64,000 nt of DNA from Rachycentron canadum (GCA_038496675.1 CM076660.1:1429029-1493028), one strand, 5' to 3'. Positions 10,978-22,182 are shown, counted from the stretch's first letter. A program made the numbers and translations. Notes: generated from the sequence alone by a model not told the origin.

Positions 10978-11010
10978 TTACGTCACCCGCTGATTATGGG
11001 TGACGTCATG
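10978..11010. promoter_or_regulatory. CRE palindrome within an inverted repeat
   Basis: A perfect CRE (TGACGTCA) lies at 11001-11008. The arms ACGTCACCC (10980-10988) and GGGTGACGT (10998-11006) form a 9-bp inverted repeat with a 9-base loop, so two CRE-like half-sites face each other. The words resemble the GGGTGACGTCAC block of a family B-related fragment at 52.6 kb, so this may be repeat-derived. CREB/ATF binding is inferred from motif only. Confidence 0.5.
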
Positions 11011-11119
11011 TTTAGCAACAGGAAGAAATGGAAACGCTACCCCTTCTTTCAGTTCAATCACGTCTTAATCGTTAAAATAATATGTGCTACATATTATTCG
11101 ACCTCCATATTGTCACAGT

Positions 11120-11190
11120 CTTGGACAGGGGCAACCGACATTTTTCAAGTGTGCCATGGGTTGGAAAAGGTTTGGAATCACTGGGCTATT
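11120..11190 (+). mobile_element. Possible hAT-like repeat end
   Basis: GTGTGCCATGGGTTGGAAAAGG followed by TTTGGAATCACTGGG resembles a decayed hAT terminus (reverse complement CCCAGTGATTCCAAACC against CAGTGGTTCCCAACC at 61893). No matching opposite end was found. Confidence 0.35.
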
Positions 11191-12369
11191 AGATGTTGGT
11201 GATAAAGTATCCTGCTAGCTAATATGCCCGCAACAACTCTTATTAAACTGTTTTGAATGAGTCAAACTGAAGAGACTGATAACGTGGAATTTGAGACCCA
11301 GTGATCACAGATATTGTAGCTAATTGCCACTACATTTTTAAACACGTCAGCTGTGCTCACACCTGGTCAGAAACATGTTCCCAGGGAGAAACGTTCCCAC
11401 TAGACCTTCACAAGTACTCAGAAAATGTGGATACTGCCAGCACCTTCCTGTCTTTATTTTTTTTTTTTTTATTTTTACTTTCTTGTTTCACCACGTCACA
11501 GTAGCTCAGAATGCGCCATCCCCACACATGAGATGTGCATGTGTCAAAAGACTGAAGGGAGCTGTGGATGAAAGGTGACAGGTGAGACGCGATGTGTTGC
11601 TTCTGCTCCTGGAAACATGTGAACATACAAACACACTTTCGCTCCCTGGACAGAAAAACCAGCCCGAACACGAACATCCTCAGTGCCAGCATTGAGTCTC
11701 TCTCACTGATGGAATATACTGACTGGAAGCCGCTCACAGTGGCTAATAGTGGTGTCACCCCTTCCGTAATCCCACTCAGTTTGACAACACTGCATTTAAA
11801 TACAATCCTACACGGATATGTTGGTCTGAAGAAAAAAAAAAAAAAAAAAAGAAAGAAAAAAAAAATCCAATGCAGGGCTTTAGGCATGAAAATAGCATTA
11901 TATAACCATTTAATGTGGTGTAATGGATGATTCACAACCTTTTCCCATGGATCAATTTCCTTTTTTTTTTTTTTGCTTGATAATCTGTATACCTGCTGGT
12001 GGTGTGGAAACCTACAATGAGACTGAAATAAATACAACAAACAGGAAAAGCAAATCCACTGCCAGGGAATGCAGGTGAGAGCTACATTAGCCATGTGCAG
12101 TGGATGCTTAAGTCAGCTGTAATAGTTAATTAGCACCTTGTCTTTGGTCCTAATGCAGTTGTATGGACACTTGAGAAACATAGGACTGTATATTTTAAGT
12201 AAAATGCCTCTCTGCTGTGTTATGACTCCATTCGTGTCAGGTTTATTGTCATGAAGCTGTTAGGGTCAAATACAGGCTTAATAAAAGCAGTTGTAGAACA
12301 GCACATAATGTCAGCAACGCATGCAGATGTACCGTATGTGTTCAGTGCAGTTCGGCTAGCTCAGTTAGG
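11191..12369. other. Single-copy DNA with A and T runs
   Basis: Contains T runs at about 11457-11471 and 11961-11974 and an A/GAAA tract at about 11830-11866. A long minus-strand frame across 11408-12094 passes through all three homopolymers (poly-F and poly-K in translation) and is not credible. No gene recognised. Confidence 0.55.
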
Positions 12370-12870
12370 AAACCAATGTATGTAGGGTTCCTTGGCCCAA
12401 GTCTGGCCCATATACTTCCATGTCTGTGCAGACTCTGGCTGGTGTCTGTCAGTCAAGAACAGCAGGAATCTGCCCAGATGTGGACGATATTGGACCAAGC
12501 CCAGGCCGAGGGCCCAGGCATATTTTTGACCAGATGTTTTGTTATCTGAGAACATTTCTTGTATGTAGAGCCTGATATGGCCGGGCATGCTCACCTCTCA
12601 GAAAGTGAATAATATCATGGAGCAAACTGATGGTCTAAAAATGAGGGGGCATCAAATCCCCCGTTTAAAATCCCATCCGACTGGACTGTTTACTGCATGT
12701 CGTCCCCTGACTCCTCCTGATAAAGTTAAAATGATCAAAAGCAGAACTAAAAATGTAAGAATTCATAATATGAACGATTGACTGACGACCAAAAAGATTT
12801 GGTCCAGATGTGGAAAGACGATCCAACAATCATGCTGTATGTGGGCCAGATTTGGGCCATGGTACCAGAA
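12370..12870 (+). mobile_element. Family F dispersed repeat, copy F2
   Basis: Second and longer-preserved copy of the repeat at 5158-5630, same strand and same block order (GGCCC-rich block, CCTGATATGGCCGGG, CTCACCTCTCAG, CATCAAATCCCCC, CCCCTGACTCCTCC, AATCATGCTG and GGGCCAGATTTGGGCCATGG). No terminal repeats or frame are recognised. Confidence 0.6.
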
Positions 12871-13664
12871 GGCAACAAACCGTCTATGTTGAGAACCAAA
12901 GCTCCAGATTCCCGTTGAACAGAGTAAAGTCATTAATGTAACATCACTTATTATTTTGTTTGCATTTCACAGGCACAACTGGGAACAAAATCATCGCTGT
13001 TTTATTATGTGTAAATTCATATCTTAGATTATTGACTAAAACCAGGACCATGATTCGGTTGGCGAAATATTGATGAAAGAAACACTTGAAATACCTAAAA
13101 CTAGTGGAAGGATTAACTTTTAAAGCCAATATCAACCAATTATTTATAGTCAGATGGCTAGAAATCCTTTGTAATTTTGAATTTGTATTAAACTTTTCAT
13201 GGGGTTTCTGAAGAGCTGCATAGATAAGCAGGTAACTAGTCAATTAGCAGCTGACTAGACAGACAGGTTGCAGGGTCTCTCTGCCTAGTGGAGGGGGCAG
13301 CTGGTGTCCTGTGCTTAACCTCTAAAGAACTTACCCTAACCCTGATCTGCAGACCCGAATCATCGCTGTGTAGGACTGTTCTGCTGAATGTTAACACACC
13401 TTTGCATCCAGCGAGTACAGAGCCTGAAATGTCCGAACAGGGCCACTGTACAAACCATTTTGATTTAGGTGACCTTTCCCTTGGCACCACCCTCAGGACA
13501 TTTTAGATTTTTCTTTGCCCTACTGGTGTTAGAGACTTATGAACTTCCCCTTCATTTTTTCATGTTACTCTTTTTTTTTTTTTCCTTCTGTGTAATGAGA
13601 ATTTCAAAACACCTTTGTACCACAACACTTTTTACAACGTCTACCTGATCTGACATTTTGTTAA
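12871..13664. other. Single-copy DNA, no gene recognised
   Basis: A T run lies at 13571-13583. Two overlapping antisense frames at 13236-13506 have no recognised domain. Nothing else found. Confidence 0.5.
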
Positions 13665-14065
13665 ACATCTCGGCAACTACTGGACGGATCGCCGTGAAAT
13701 TTGAGAGAGATAGCCATGGAGCTGAGAGAATAAATCCTATTGACTATGGTCTGCCCACCCCCACTTTTCTTCTCAGGCTAGTATGAGGTTGACATTTAAG
13801 GTTTTGAGTGAAATGTCTTAATAACTGCTGGATGGACACAAATAAAACTGCAAACTTTCATGTCCCCCTCAGGAACAACAGTAATAACTTCTATAATCCC
13901 TTTATACTTTGCGAAGCTAATGACATTTCAAATCAGCCTCAGTTGTACTTTGTGTTTAATGTTAACTGGCAAACGTTAGCTTTAACTGTTAGCATTGTGA
14001 TTGTGAGCATGTTAGCGTGCTGACATTAGGATTTAGTCGAGCAGGGCCTCACAGAGCAGATAGAA
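13665..14065 (+). mobile_element. Family E dispersed repeat, copy E1
   Basis: The best-preserved of four copies. Blocks in order: CTCGGCAACTACTGGACGGATCGCC, GTGAAATTTG, TTCATGTCCCCCTCAGGAACAAC, GTAATAACTT, CTAATGACATTTCAAATCAGCC, TCAGTTGTACTTTGTGTTTAATG, AACGTTAGC, GTTAGCATTGTGATTGTGAGCATG and TTAGCGTGCTGAC. I recognise this as a widespread teleost repeat type of unsettled class. Non-coding. Confidence 0.75.
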
Positions 14066-14233
14066 GAGTCTAGTTGTGTGAGCCATTAGTTGTTTTTCAG
14101 TTTAGCTCAGAGTTAGTACAACAGTGTGTCACACAGGAATTTATCAGAGCTAAATTTAAGACCAAAACCAGGATCACTGGATTTGAGCAGCGAGGCAAAG
14201 GTGGGGGTGGATACTTGTTTTTTGTTTTTTTTT

Positions 14234-14278
14234 CAGACCCAGAGTCTACGTCAACTTTTGCATACAGCCTATGGTTCT
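14234..14278 (-). mobile_element. Family B fragment, copy B3
   Basis: GACCCAGAGTCTACGTCAACTTTTGCATACAGCCTATGG matches the end of B4 (CCCCAGAGTCAATTTCCACTTTTATAACCAGCCTATGG). It abuts family A copy A3, a second example of B joined to A. Confidence 0.65.
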
Positions 14279-14476
14279 TGTGGGCCGAGGTTGGGGGCGT
14301 GGCTGAGGGTGCTGACTGCTTTGTTGTGACATCATAAAGTTACAGAAGTCAGGCTGTGTGCGTTTCTCTGTGGTCTGGACATCGTGATACTTCCACAGTA
14401 TTAATATGGAACCTAGACCTGCTTTATAATAAAAGAAGACATGGACAGTTACTTTTATACTCTATGGGACCTTTAA
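14279..14476 (+). mobile_element. Family A MITE-like element, copy A3
   Basis: Contains GGGGGCGTGGCTGAGGG, the core GTTGTGACATCATAAAGTTAC, ACTTCCACAGTATTAATATGGAACCTAGACCTGC and the terminus CTATGGGACCTTTAA. The left terminus is replaced by a family B fragment. Confidence 0.85.
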
Positions 14477-14710
14477 GAAATATGACAATCGCAGATAAAT
14501 AAATGAAAACAAATCAAATGAAAGCAACAGCTTCAATTTACAGCCCTGGAACCTTTTACATACAGTCGATAGCAAACAAGCCGCGACGCACACGCAACAT
14601 GAGATGAAACACAGCACAGCTACATTTTTTAGTCTTAACCGCAGTACATACTGCTGATATATATCACAAAGGGACAGTGTGAGAGCCAAGATGGACAGAA
14701 GACCAGATGT

Positions 14711-14733
14711 CACACACACACACACACACACAC
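14711..14733. repeat. (CA)n microsatellite
   Basis: About eleven CA units, uninterrupted. Confidence 0.96.
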
Positions 14734-14882
14734 TATTCTGAGTGTTTTATTGTCTTTATTAGGTCTCGTGTGGTGCCTGACAATCCTGGCTCTCAGTTTG
14801 ATTGTGCTGTTACTGAATTCCAGCCAATCAATCTGACGTGCCCAGGGCATCATTTACTGCCTGCATTGTCTTCCAGACGGGA

Positions 14883-14960
14883 GGGGGGGGGGGTTGATGG
14901 TGTGTGTGAGTATGTGTAGCATGGTGGTGGTGGTGGGGGTTGGGGTGGGGCTGGGGGTGG
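14883..14960 (+). other. G-rich patch with a G-quadruplex motif
   Basis: A run of eleven G at 14883-14893, then at 14935-14957 five-, four-, four- and five-G runs separated by loops of only 1-2 bases. This meets the strict four-run G-quadruplex rule with very short loops. Structure is predicted, not shown. Confidence 0.7.
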
Positions 14961-16870
14961 ATTACCTTATGCCATGCTTGTTAAAAGCTTTTATTCTCCA
15001 TAATCATTTCTCCCTGGGATGCACAAAACTCCCTTAATTAGAATCCAAGACTTTATTTCCCTCCCTCTGTCTTTTAATTCCACATCGTAAAATTCAAAGC
15101 AAGAGCCTGAAGTCAGAATTGGCTTTTATTTTTTTTTTTTTTTGGCAGGAGAGTGCAACCGGAGCACCTGTGCAGGTCGGAGGAGGCAGCTTGCAGGCGC
15201 TGGTGTTATGGCCGCAGGCGAGAGGCCGTGAGGAGGAAATGAACGCTGAAGTGTTTTAATAAGGGCTCTTCTTGGACCGGTTTTTATCTTGATTCAGTCC
15301 CCTGCAGTGGGAGAGGTGAGAGGGATCAACCTATCTGGAGGAGCGTTTGCCATCTGGAGAGGCCGAGGCGAGGAGAGGCGAGCCTCGCCGAGAATCCTTG
15401 TGCACTGAGCATCGACGTTTTGCGATGTTCTCTGCATTCAATGAGTCTTGAGTAAAGTGCCAGTGAAGTGTTCTAATCTTTCCACTTATGAGCTTCACAT
15501 TGTGTTCCTAGTGCAGCTATTTTGCTCTTAAAGCCGTTATCTGTACTTGGATCGTTCAAACATTACTGCAGAAAATTGTGGAAAAAAGCACTTGTCTGTT
15601 CCTGTTTTGTTTTTTTTTTGTTTTTTTTTTGTTTTTTCCAACCATATAACATATGAACATTCACACAAAAAAAGGCACACGTGGACACGTTTCGCCTGCG
15701 GACACCGCAGCTGGATAAATCGTGGTCCCTCTTTTTATCTGTCGGAAGTTACAAGAAAGTAATGTGTTGAGTATTTAAGTAAAAAACTAATCTGGTTCAG
15801 TCAAGAGTAAATTTAATGTAACAGTGATGTGATGCTTTACGAGGGCTTTTCCAAAGCTTTTCCACTGTACCATCAGAAAACACACACACATACACACAAA
15901 TGGTACCCATTTCAGTACGACAGGCCTTTTTGTCCTGCGTCTCCTCCGTTTAGTGGGGAACAAAAGCTGCTCTTCAGACCACAATGGATTTGTGGTGTTT
16001 GAAAAAAAAACAAAAAAGACAAAAAACTGGAGCGTTGTGGCCAATCTGCTGCTGCAGAGCTGAAAGGCTCGCCGACTTACAGGGACGTGGGAACTCAGCT
16101 TGTTTCAGCATGAGGACAAACTGGATGTTCACGCGGACCCCCATGGTTATGTGACAGGAAACTGCCACATTGCTGCAAAATACAGCAGAGTTCACTGGAC
16201 AAGAGCCTGACATAATGTGTCACCGCGAGCTGAGGCCGCCGTCTGAGGAGCTTCTTCACCGTAGGATTTATCTTTGCCTGTCAAGGCACGGGAGTAGCTC
16301 TGTCTACTTCCCTCCATCCACTCTCTGCAGCTGCTCATTCCACTTAGAGAAAGAGAAAAAAAAGTCTCCGTGACGGAGGTGACGTAGCTCAGGTCCTGTT
16401 TGTTTGGCAGCAAGGGAGTTGCTCATACATGTCTCCAGTTAATTGATATTTCTCTCATCCCGATGGTCGACGCTGTAAATCTAACGTGCTGCTCTATTCC
16501 GCAGACGTGATATCTATTGTAAGTTTGTCCGTTCTGGAAGATGGATCCCTCCTCTGTTGTGACAGCAAATTAAATGCATTTTGCTCTCACCACTGGTACA
16601 AATGGCTGATAAGGTCCAATCAGTGCCATCGTTTCCAAAGCTCTCACAAAAACTGCGCCCAAAAGTCTCTAAAAAGTGTTTTTGGCGACCAGACAAAATT
16701 AATAAAATGTGTGTTCATTCTGATTTATTACATGCAGAAGGCATGAAGTCATATGGACTGACTGAGTGACCAGCAGTATGTCTTAGACACATTATCCCAT
16801 CACCACATTATAAAAACATCTTCCTGACATCCTGACGTAGTGTGACATTTTTTTTATACCGCCACACACA

Positions 16871-17105
16871 CAGGTCCTATATTAATACTGTGGAAGTATC
16901 GAAAGTATCAGTCCACATTGAAATGCACACAGTCTGTAAGCTAAAACTGGCTGTTGGGACGTCTGTAACTTTGTGATGTCACAAAAAAAAAAAAAACAGT
17001 CACGGCCATGAGCCACACCCCCAGGCCCATCCCACCCAGCCAGCCAGTATTTATTTATACGCTTTAAATAAAACACATGTAAAGTGTGAAATATGGGTCC
17101 TTTAA
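16871..17105 (-). mobile_element. Family A MITE-like element, copy A4
   Basis: Blocks CAGGTCCTATATTAATACTGTGGAAG, AAGCTAAAACTGGCTGTTGGGACG and ACTTTGTGATGTCACAA (followed by a 14-A expansion), then GAGCCACACCCCCAGGCCC, ending AATATGGGTCCTTTAA. The right terminus is intact and the left terminus is missing. Confidence 0.85.
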
Positions 17106-18044
17106 CTAAGCAGTTCAAGCTGCTAAACTGAACTGTCACTTGTGTTGTTGCTGGTGGAATTTTCATTTTCATTGTTAGGTTCTTTCTGTTTCATTTTTTT
17201 CTGCTGGAAAAACAATGATTACTATTTTAAATTGTTTGGGGACATATGGACAGTTTCCTGGCCGTGGGCAGCCTACCTCTGGCTTACCACCAAGCCTCCA
17301 TGCCACCTACATCCTCTACTTTAATAACCAGGAAATATCGTGTTTGTGGATGATTTTCAGCCCCAATGAAACATCAGAGGTGGAGCATGAAAGCTGCAAA
17401 TAATGAGGATTAGGTATAAAAAGCCCTCCTGTAGTGACGATATAAATGATGCTGGAATACAACCACCAGTGGGGATGTTTGGGTAACGTACTAACGTTAG
17501 CGGGGGGGGTGGGGGATATTAGTATAACAGATAAACAACATCTCTTATCACGTATCCCTGCTCATCAAAACAAATATATAAGAGACAAGGAGAGAGAGAG
17601 GTAAGGAAAGATTTGTAGTTTTGAAGTGTAGTTCATTTCAGATTTTGGATGTCTGAGCACAAGTTGTAATAGATACTCTTGAGTGATTTTGTTTATGATG
17701 CCAACATGCTGCCAGACAGGATTATATTTAGTGTAAGTGCTTAATAATCAGGAGGAAACGCTAGTGGAAACTAATCGGAGCTAGATGATAATATTTAGCA
17801 GATACTTTCTTGAGGAAATGTGACTGTAGAGCAAAAAAAAAAAAAAAAAAAAAAAAAAACGTCGAGATTAAAGTGAGGTCAAACGTGGGGCAGAAAACAG
17901 CTAGTAAAGCTTTTCAGTATCGCATTCCTGATTTCCACATTTTAAAAACCGCAATGGCTTCTTGAATATATGGAAACATATATTCATAATTCACATAATA
18001 TATGGATTACACTAACAGGTTAAAGGACCAGTGCGTCATATTTC
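17106..18044. other. Single-copy DNA with long A run
   Basis: Contains a G-rich patch near 17502-17515 (GGGGGGG TGGGGG) and an A run of 27 (17833-17859). The frame 17215-17403 opens at an ATG but has no recognised domain. Nothing else found. Confidence 0.5.
17833..17859. repeat. Poly-A run (27 bases)
   Basis: The longest pure A run in the window. No SINE or LINE body was recognised immediately upstream. Confidence 0.95.
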
Positions 18045-18325
18045 TGGAAGAATCTCCACCCATTCATTAACTGTTCCCCTTATCTGTGCTGGGTCGTGGA
18101 GGTGCTGGAGACAATCCCAGCTGACGTACGTCCATTCACACGCCTCTCATATGCAGTGAGGGAGTCGGTCCTCCTCCGAACACTGGATCTGGAGAGAGCC
18201 TGTTAACGTGATACATGAACATTAACACCCCCAGCCCACCATAGGTTGTCCTTCACACTTGCGGAGGGAAGGGCAATTTGCAACCTCACCGCTTGATGCA
18301 ACTGAATCTTCTACTCTGGTCCTTT
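18045..18325 (-). mobile_element. Family D-like relic, copy D3
   Basis: Decayed copy: CACCCATTCATTAACTG, GCTGGGTCGTGGAGGTGCTGGAGACAATCCCAGCTGACG, CATTCACACGC and GGGCAATTTGCAACCTCACC follow the block order of D2, with substitutions and insertions. No polymerase III head is visible. Confidence 0.5.
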
Positions 18326-18838
18326 AATGGGTAGCAGTGGCTTAAATACAATATATCTGCTAAAATGTTGTCCGAAAGACCTCTTATTTTTTTTTTTTAT
18401 ATCCGCTCATTTTAACTGTATTATCCAGACAGCATTGTGGGAAATGATACTGTAAATATCATTTTCCTCTTGGCACACAACAGTGAGGCTTATTTGCTCT
18501 CTTGGGTAGTTTCCCAAGTGCCTGCAGTACTAAAATGGGACATTAGCAAAAACATCAACTCTGAATATGATATAATCACTCCTGAGCTCATTCTTTTTCA
18601 ATTCCCTCGCACAGACCTTCCAAACCTTGATCCAAGCCAATCCTCCGTCACAATTAAGTCACACACTCTTTTCACCAGTCCCACCAGAGTGTTGCATTCA
18701 ACTGAGTAAATTAATTAGATCTCTTCTCATGCAGCATCTGTCTGCTGACAAAACCAACACGAGTGATATTTTCCTGCTCATTCTTCCGACTGCTTTTTGT
18801 CCCAGATCTTGATAACTGGAGAGAACCAAATATTCCTG
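18326..18838. other. Single-copy DNA, no gene recognised
   Basis: Short T run at 18388-18399. GCATTGTGGGA occurs at 18432-18442. A plus-strand frame from 18437 is 90 codons long but does not begin with ATG and shows no domain. Confidence 0.5.
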
Positions 18839-19158
18839 ATGTCCATGTCTTCTCTGAAACCAGGTCTAGAGTCTCTATTAATACTGTGAAAGTACCAAAG
18901 CACAAAGTATTATCTGTATTCAGAAACTGAGCCTTAAAACCAGCTGTCAGGTCTTTGGTAACTTTGTGACGTCACAACAGAGCAGTCTCCGCCCTTGGCC
19001 ATGCCACATGCCCAGCCCAACCGGACCCACCATCCATCATTGCAGGATTTAGTTTCCCAAGTGTTCACCTGCAAACTGCTCTAATCTTATTGGCTAACTA
19101 AAGACTCTTCTTCTGATTGGCTTAGCTTTACACTTCAAGTAAAATATGGGACCTTTAA
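18839..19158 (-). mobile_element. Family A MITE-like element, copy A5
   Basis: A nearly complete copy: GTCCATGTCTTCTCTGAAACCAGGTCTAGAG, CTATTAATACTGTGAAAG, CAGAAACTGAGCCTTAAAACCAGCTGTCAGG, the core GTGACGTCACAAC, GGACCCACCATCCATC, TCTGATTGGCTTAG and the terminus AAAATATGGGACCTTTAA. It is the only copy whose core is a perfect CRE (TGACGTCA, 18967-18974). Confidence 0.88.
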
Positions 19159-20070
19159 CTTCTTTTTTTAACTTACTGCTGTGTGATTGAATGATCACTG
19201 ACTGTAACCAAGAGAGCTGTACCTTTAATGGAAGAGGGCGGGGTTAGGTGGGGAGGTTTCACTATCACTCCACTCCACCAGAAAACACAAGCGTTTGCAG
19301 TGACAAACCCTCCCGGCGCACTTGAAATATGCCTGTCGGGATTTGTACATTTCTACATAATTACCCATTTTTCATCTTCGCTCACCTCCTGCTCCTCCTC
19401 CTCCTCTTCCTGCCCCCTCCTCCCTTATCTTTTAATTTACGCCGACCGTCCTTGCAAAATCGAGGAGTTAAGAAAATGAAAAATCAGGCAGTCATTAGTC
19501 AAAGCAGCCATCCATTCAACAGGTAAATATGACCATCACTCATACAGTCAATATTAGCTCACGTAACTGCTGGCCACTGCAATTCACTGCCCTGTATCCC
19601 CGCAGCTAATTCTGCCCTCCAGTAAACAATAAGCCACACACAAACACACAGGGACATACAAGAGCTACCCATGCATTTACACATGTCCATACAGATAAAC
19701 ATATATGCACACACAGATTTATTACTACTGAGCCATTGCAAAAAAAAAAAAAAAAAAAATGCATTCATACTCCGCTAGCGTTCTGCCAAGAACATCTGCA
19801 TTAAAATGATACGCCGGTGTTATTGTGCGCTTACAGCCGTGCGCCAGAGGCACTTGTGCTGAGCCAGTTATAGCGGGGGGGATTCAGTGGCCGGTGTCGG
19901 GAGATCGAAATCAAATAATGAATAAATTTTACATCCTGACTCATTTAATTTTCCTCCGTGGCTCAGGGAGAAGGAGTCTTGTCTGGAAGCCGGCGGTGAT
20001 TTCCTCTTTCATGTAAACGCCGCCAAACGTGAAAGTGCTGGAGTGCAAAACATGCATAAATACGAACACA

Positions 20071-20091
20071 AACACACACACACACACACAA
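20071..20091. repeat. (CA)n microsatellite
   Basis: Ten CA units. Confidence 0.95.
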
Positions 20092-20539
20092 GCGCTTTTG
20101 CATATTCGTATTCACACAAACAATGTTTTGTAAAGTAGCATATCTGCTTACAAAGTCGATTAGGGTTTTTCCCTCTGAATGTGGTTTTGTTGCAGTGAGT
20201 CAAGAGCAAAACAACACATCAACATAGAGTGAAAATGCTCATAGAAAATATAATAGATTAATCATATACCACAATGACATGTTATAAACCAAGAAATGTT
20301 GGAAAAGTACTAGATATGATAGAATATAGTATATGTGTGTGTTAGAAGAAACTTTCCAAACATGTTTTAAACTTCTCTGCTATTAATATTTTTGTTTTTC
20401 CCACATAAAAAGGAAAACTGGGGCTGGAAACGAGTCAACTCTTACTTCCTCATTGAGAAACCTGGATCATCTTAAGCCCCGCCCACCACCTGCTCGCTCC
20501 AGGTTGAAAGGTGAGAGAGCAGAGATTATCAAGATAAGA

Positions 20540-20582
20540 CAAGAATCAGAATCAGAATATGTTATTAATCCCCAGGGGAAAA
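20540..20582 (+). mobile_element. Possible LINE-tail fragment
   Basis: GAATCAGAATCAGAATATG followed by TTATTAATCCCCAGGGGAAA resembles a motif I associate with the 3' ends of teleost non-LTR elements (AGAATCAGAAT...TTTATT(A/G)ATCCCC). Too short to classify. Confidence 0.35.
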
Positions 20583-21515
20583 GTGGTGGATGTAGGAAAT
20601 TGGAGGATGTTTGTTTTATGTTTGTTAACTTGTAACTGGCAGTGACTGACACAGTGTTAGTGAGTGTAATTGGTAATTCTGGTAATTCTAGTGGTAATTC
20701 TGGCACTTTCTTCTGACGAGGGTTAAGTTTTCCTCACAGGTTTACAGGATTGGTTCCTTAGGTGTGTGACATATGCATTCCTGGCTATCTGTGTCTATGA
20801 GACTGTTATTTATTCACTGCAGGTTTAAGGTGGAAATACTCAGTCATGGTGCTGACTGATTATTTCACTCATCATACGTCTGAATTAGATAAGAAGATGA
20901 TATGGACGTTACCAAGGTTAAAAGGGTCATCTTGAAACCACAGCTTAATAGGGAGGAAAAGCTGAAGAAGATATTTCAGTCCTGCTGACAGTTTGTGTTG
21001 CACTTCAGTTTTTTTGAGAGGGACAAAAGATATGACACACAATTGTATGAGATAATGGGGTTTACTTCTCTGTTAAAATATTAATTTGTGGCTTTTGAAG
21101 CCTTTAATGGACAGATGGTGGAGCAGAGATGACAGGAAATGAGCGGGGAGAGATGGCAAATGACACGCAACAAAGGTTCCCAGCCAGACGTGAAATGGGG
21201 GAATGTGTTAGTTCATGGTCGGCATCTTAACCCCTCAGCCGACTGCGGGGCAGTGGCCAACGAGGGAAATTTATTCACAGTCCCTGGGTGAGGAACAGAG
21301 AAACTCAGGAGTGGAGTCTGTGAGGGGAGAGGAGACCTTGAACTCGCCGACTGCTGACCCTGCTCTTCTTCTATGCACATTTGAACACCTGAGCCCGGTT
21401 TGTCGTACACAGCCGCGACAGAATCCAAGGAAAGTGGGGCTCCCATTGATCCCTGTAGAGTGATGCCTTTATTTCAGTCTTGCATTACAAAACAATGAAT
21501 CTAGCAGCCAAGTCA

Positions 21516-21527
21516 CCCCCCCCCCCC
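21516..21527. repeat. Poly-C run
   Basis: Twelve C, just upstream of family B copy B4. Confidence 0.95.
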
Positions 21528-21589
21528 ACATGAACTGTGTTAGAGACTAGCTGTGCAGTACAAAGTGCAGATGATTAAGTCTAAATTTT

Positions 21590-22125
21590 GTCAAACCAGA
21601 ATGACAACATTGGTTTGTGAGCTGCCATTTTGAAGCGTCCAGTAATTTGATAAGTTTAGATTCGGCCATCTTGGATTTTTGAAACCAGAAGAAATCATAT
21701 TTGGAGGAGGAGGTGGAGCTGAGGAGGAGTGAGGGGTGGAGCTGACCTGCTCTGTACTCTATCCTGATTGGGTGGTATGGTGTGTCAGTCACACAGTAGC
21801 CACGCCCACAACCCATCTCCTGCTTTCTGGTCTATTTTCCTCTAAATGGACCATCATTTAAAAAATGAACATCATGTTGTATTGAAGACTTGAAACTAGA
21901 GACTGAGACCATAAACTCATTAGGAAAACGTTTACTGAGCTAATAAATCAAGGGAGAAGTAGGGACATTTTCCCATAGACTTCAATACAATCTGACTTTA
22001 TTTTTTATCAGGGGGAGTCGCCCCCTGATGGCCATTAGATAGAATAGAGGTTTAATGCTCTTCATCATGGGCTTCACTTTTCAGCCCCAGAGTCAATTTC
22101 CACTTTTATAACCAGCCTATGGTCC
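21590..22125 (-). mobile_element. Family B dispersed repeat, copy B4 (longest copy)
   Basis: Spans both halves of the family. First half: GGCCATCTTGGATTTTTGAAACC, CAGAAGAAATCATATTTGGAGG, GAGCTGAGGAGGAGTGAGG, CTCTGTACTCTATCCTGATTG, ACACAGTAGCCACGCCC. Second half: TTGTATTGAAGACTTGAAACTAG, CATTAGGAAAACGTTTACTGAGC, CCCATAGACTTCAATACAAT, GGGGAGTCGCCCCCTGATGG, CACTTTTATAACCAGCCTATGG. It is about 535 bp and shows that B1 and B2, which carry opposite halves, belong to one family. No open frame or clear terminal repeats. Confidence 0.85.
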
Positions 22126-22182
22126 TTCCTCAGCTCAGGACCAGCATCAGAACATATGATGAGACTATTTGGATTCTTGAAG

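Larger units (their letters stand above)
14477..16870. other. Single-copy DNA, no gene recognised
   Basis: Contains the CA array and G-rich patch listed separately, T runs at about 15131-15144 and 15609-15637, and a stretch at 14970-15120 with many AATTA/TAATCA words that reads like non-repetitive regulatory DNA. That impression cannot be tested without alignment. No credible coding frame. Confidence 0.5.
19159..21590. other. Single-copy DNA, no gene recognised
   Basis: Contains a pyrimidine tract (19384-19428, CTCCT-rich), an A run at 19741-19759, the CA array at 20071-20091 and a small three-fold GGTAATTCT repeat at about 20671-20702. At 21200-21460 two overlapping antisense frames have no recognised domain. 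No gene structure is seen. Confidence 0.5.

Noticed and set aside
11408..12094. 228-codon minus-strand open frame
   Set aside because: Held open by three homopolymer runs (poly-Phe and poly-Lys). No ATG-context or splice support.
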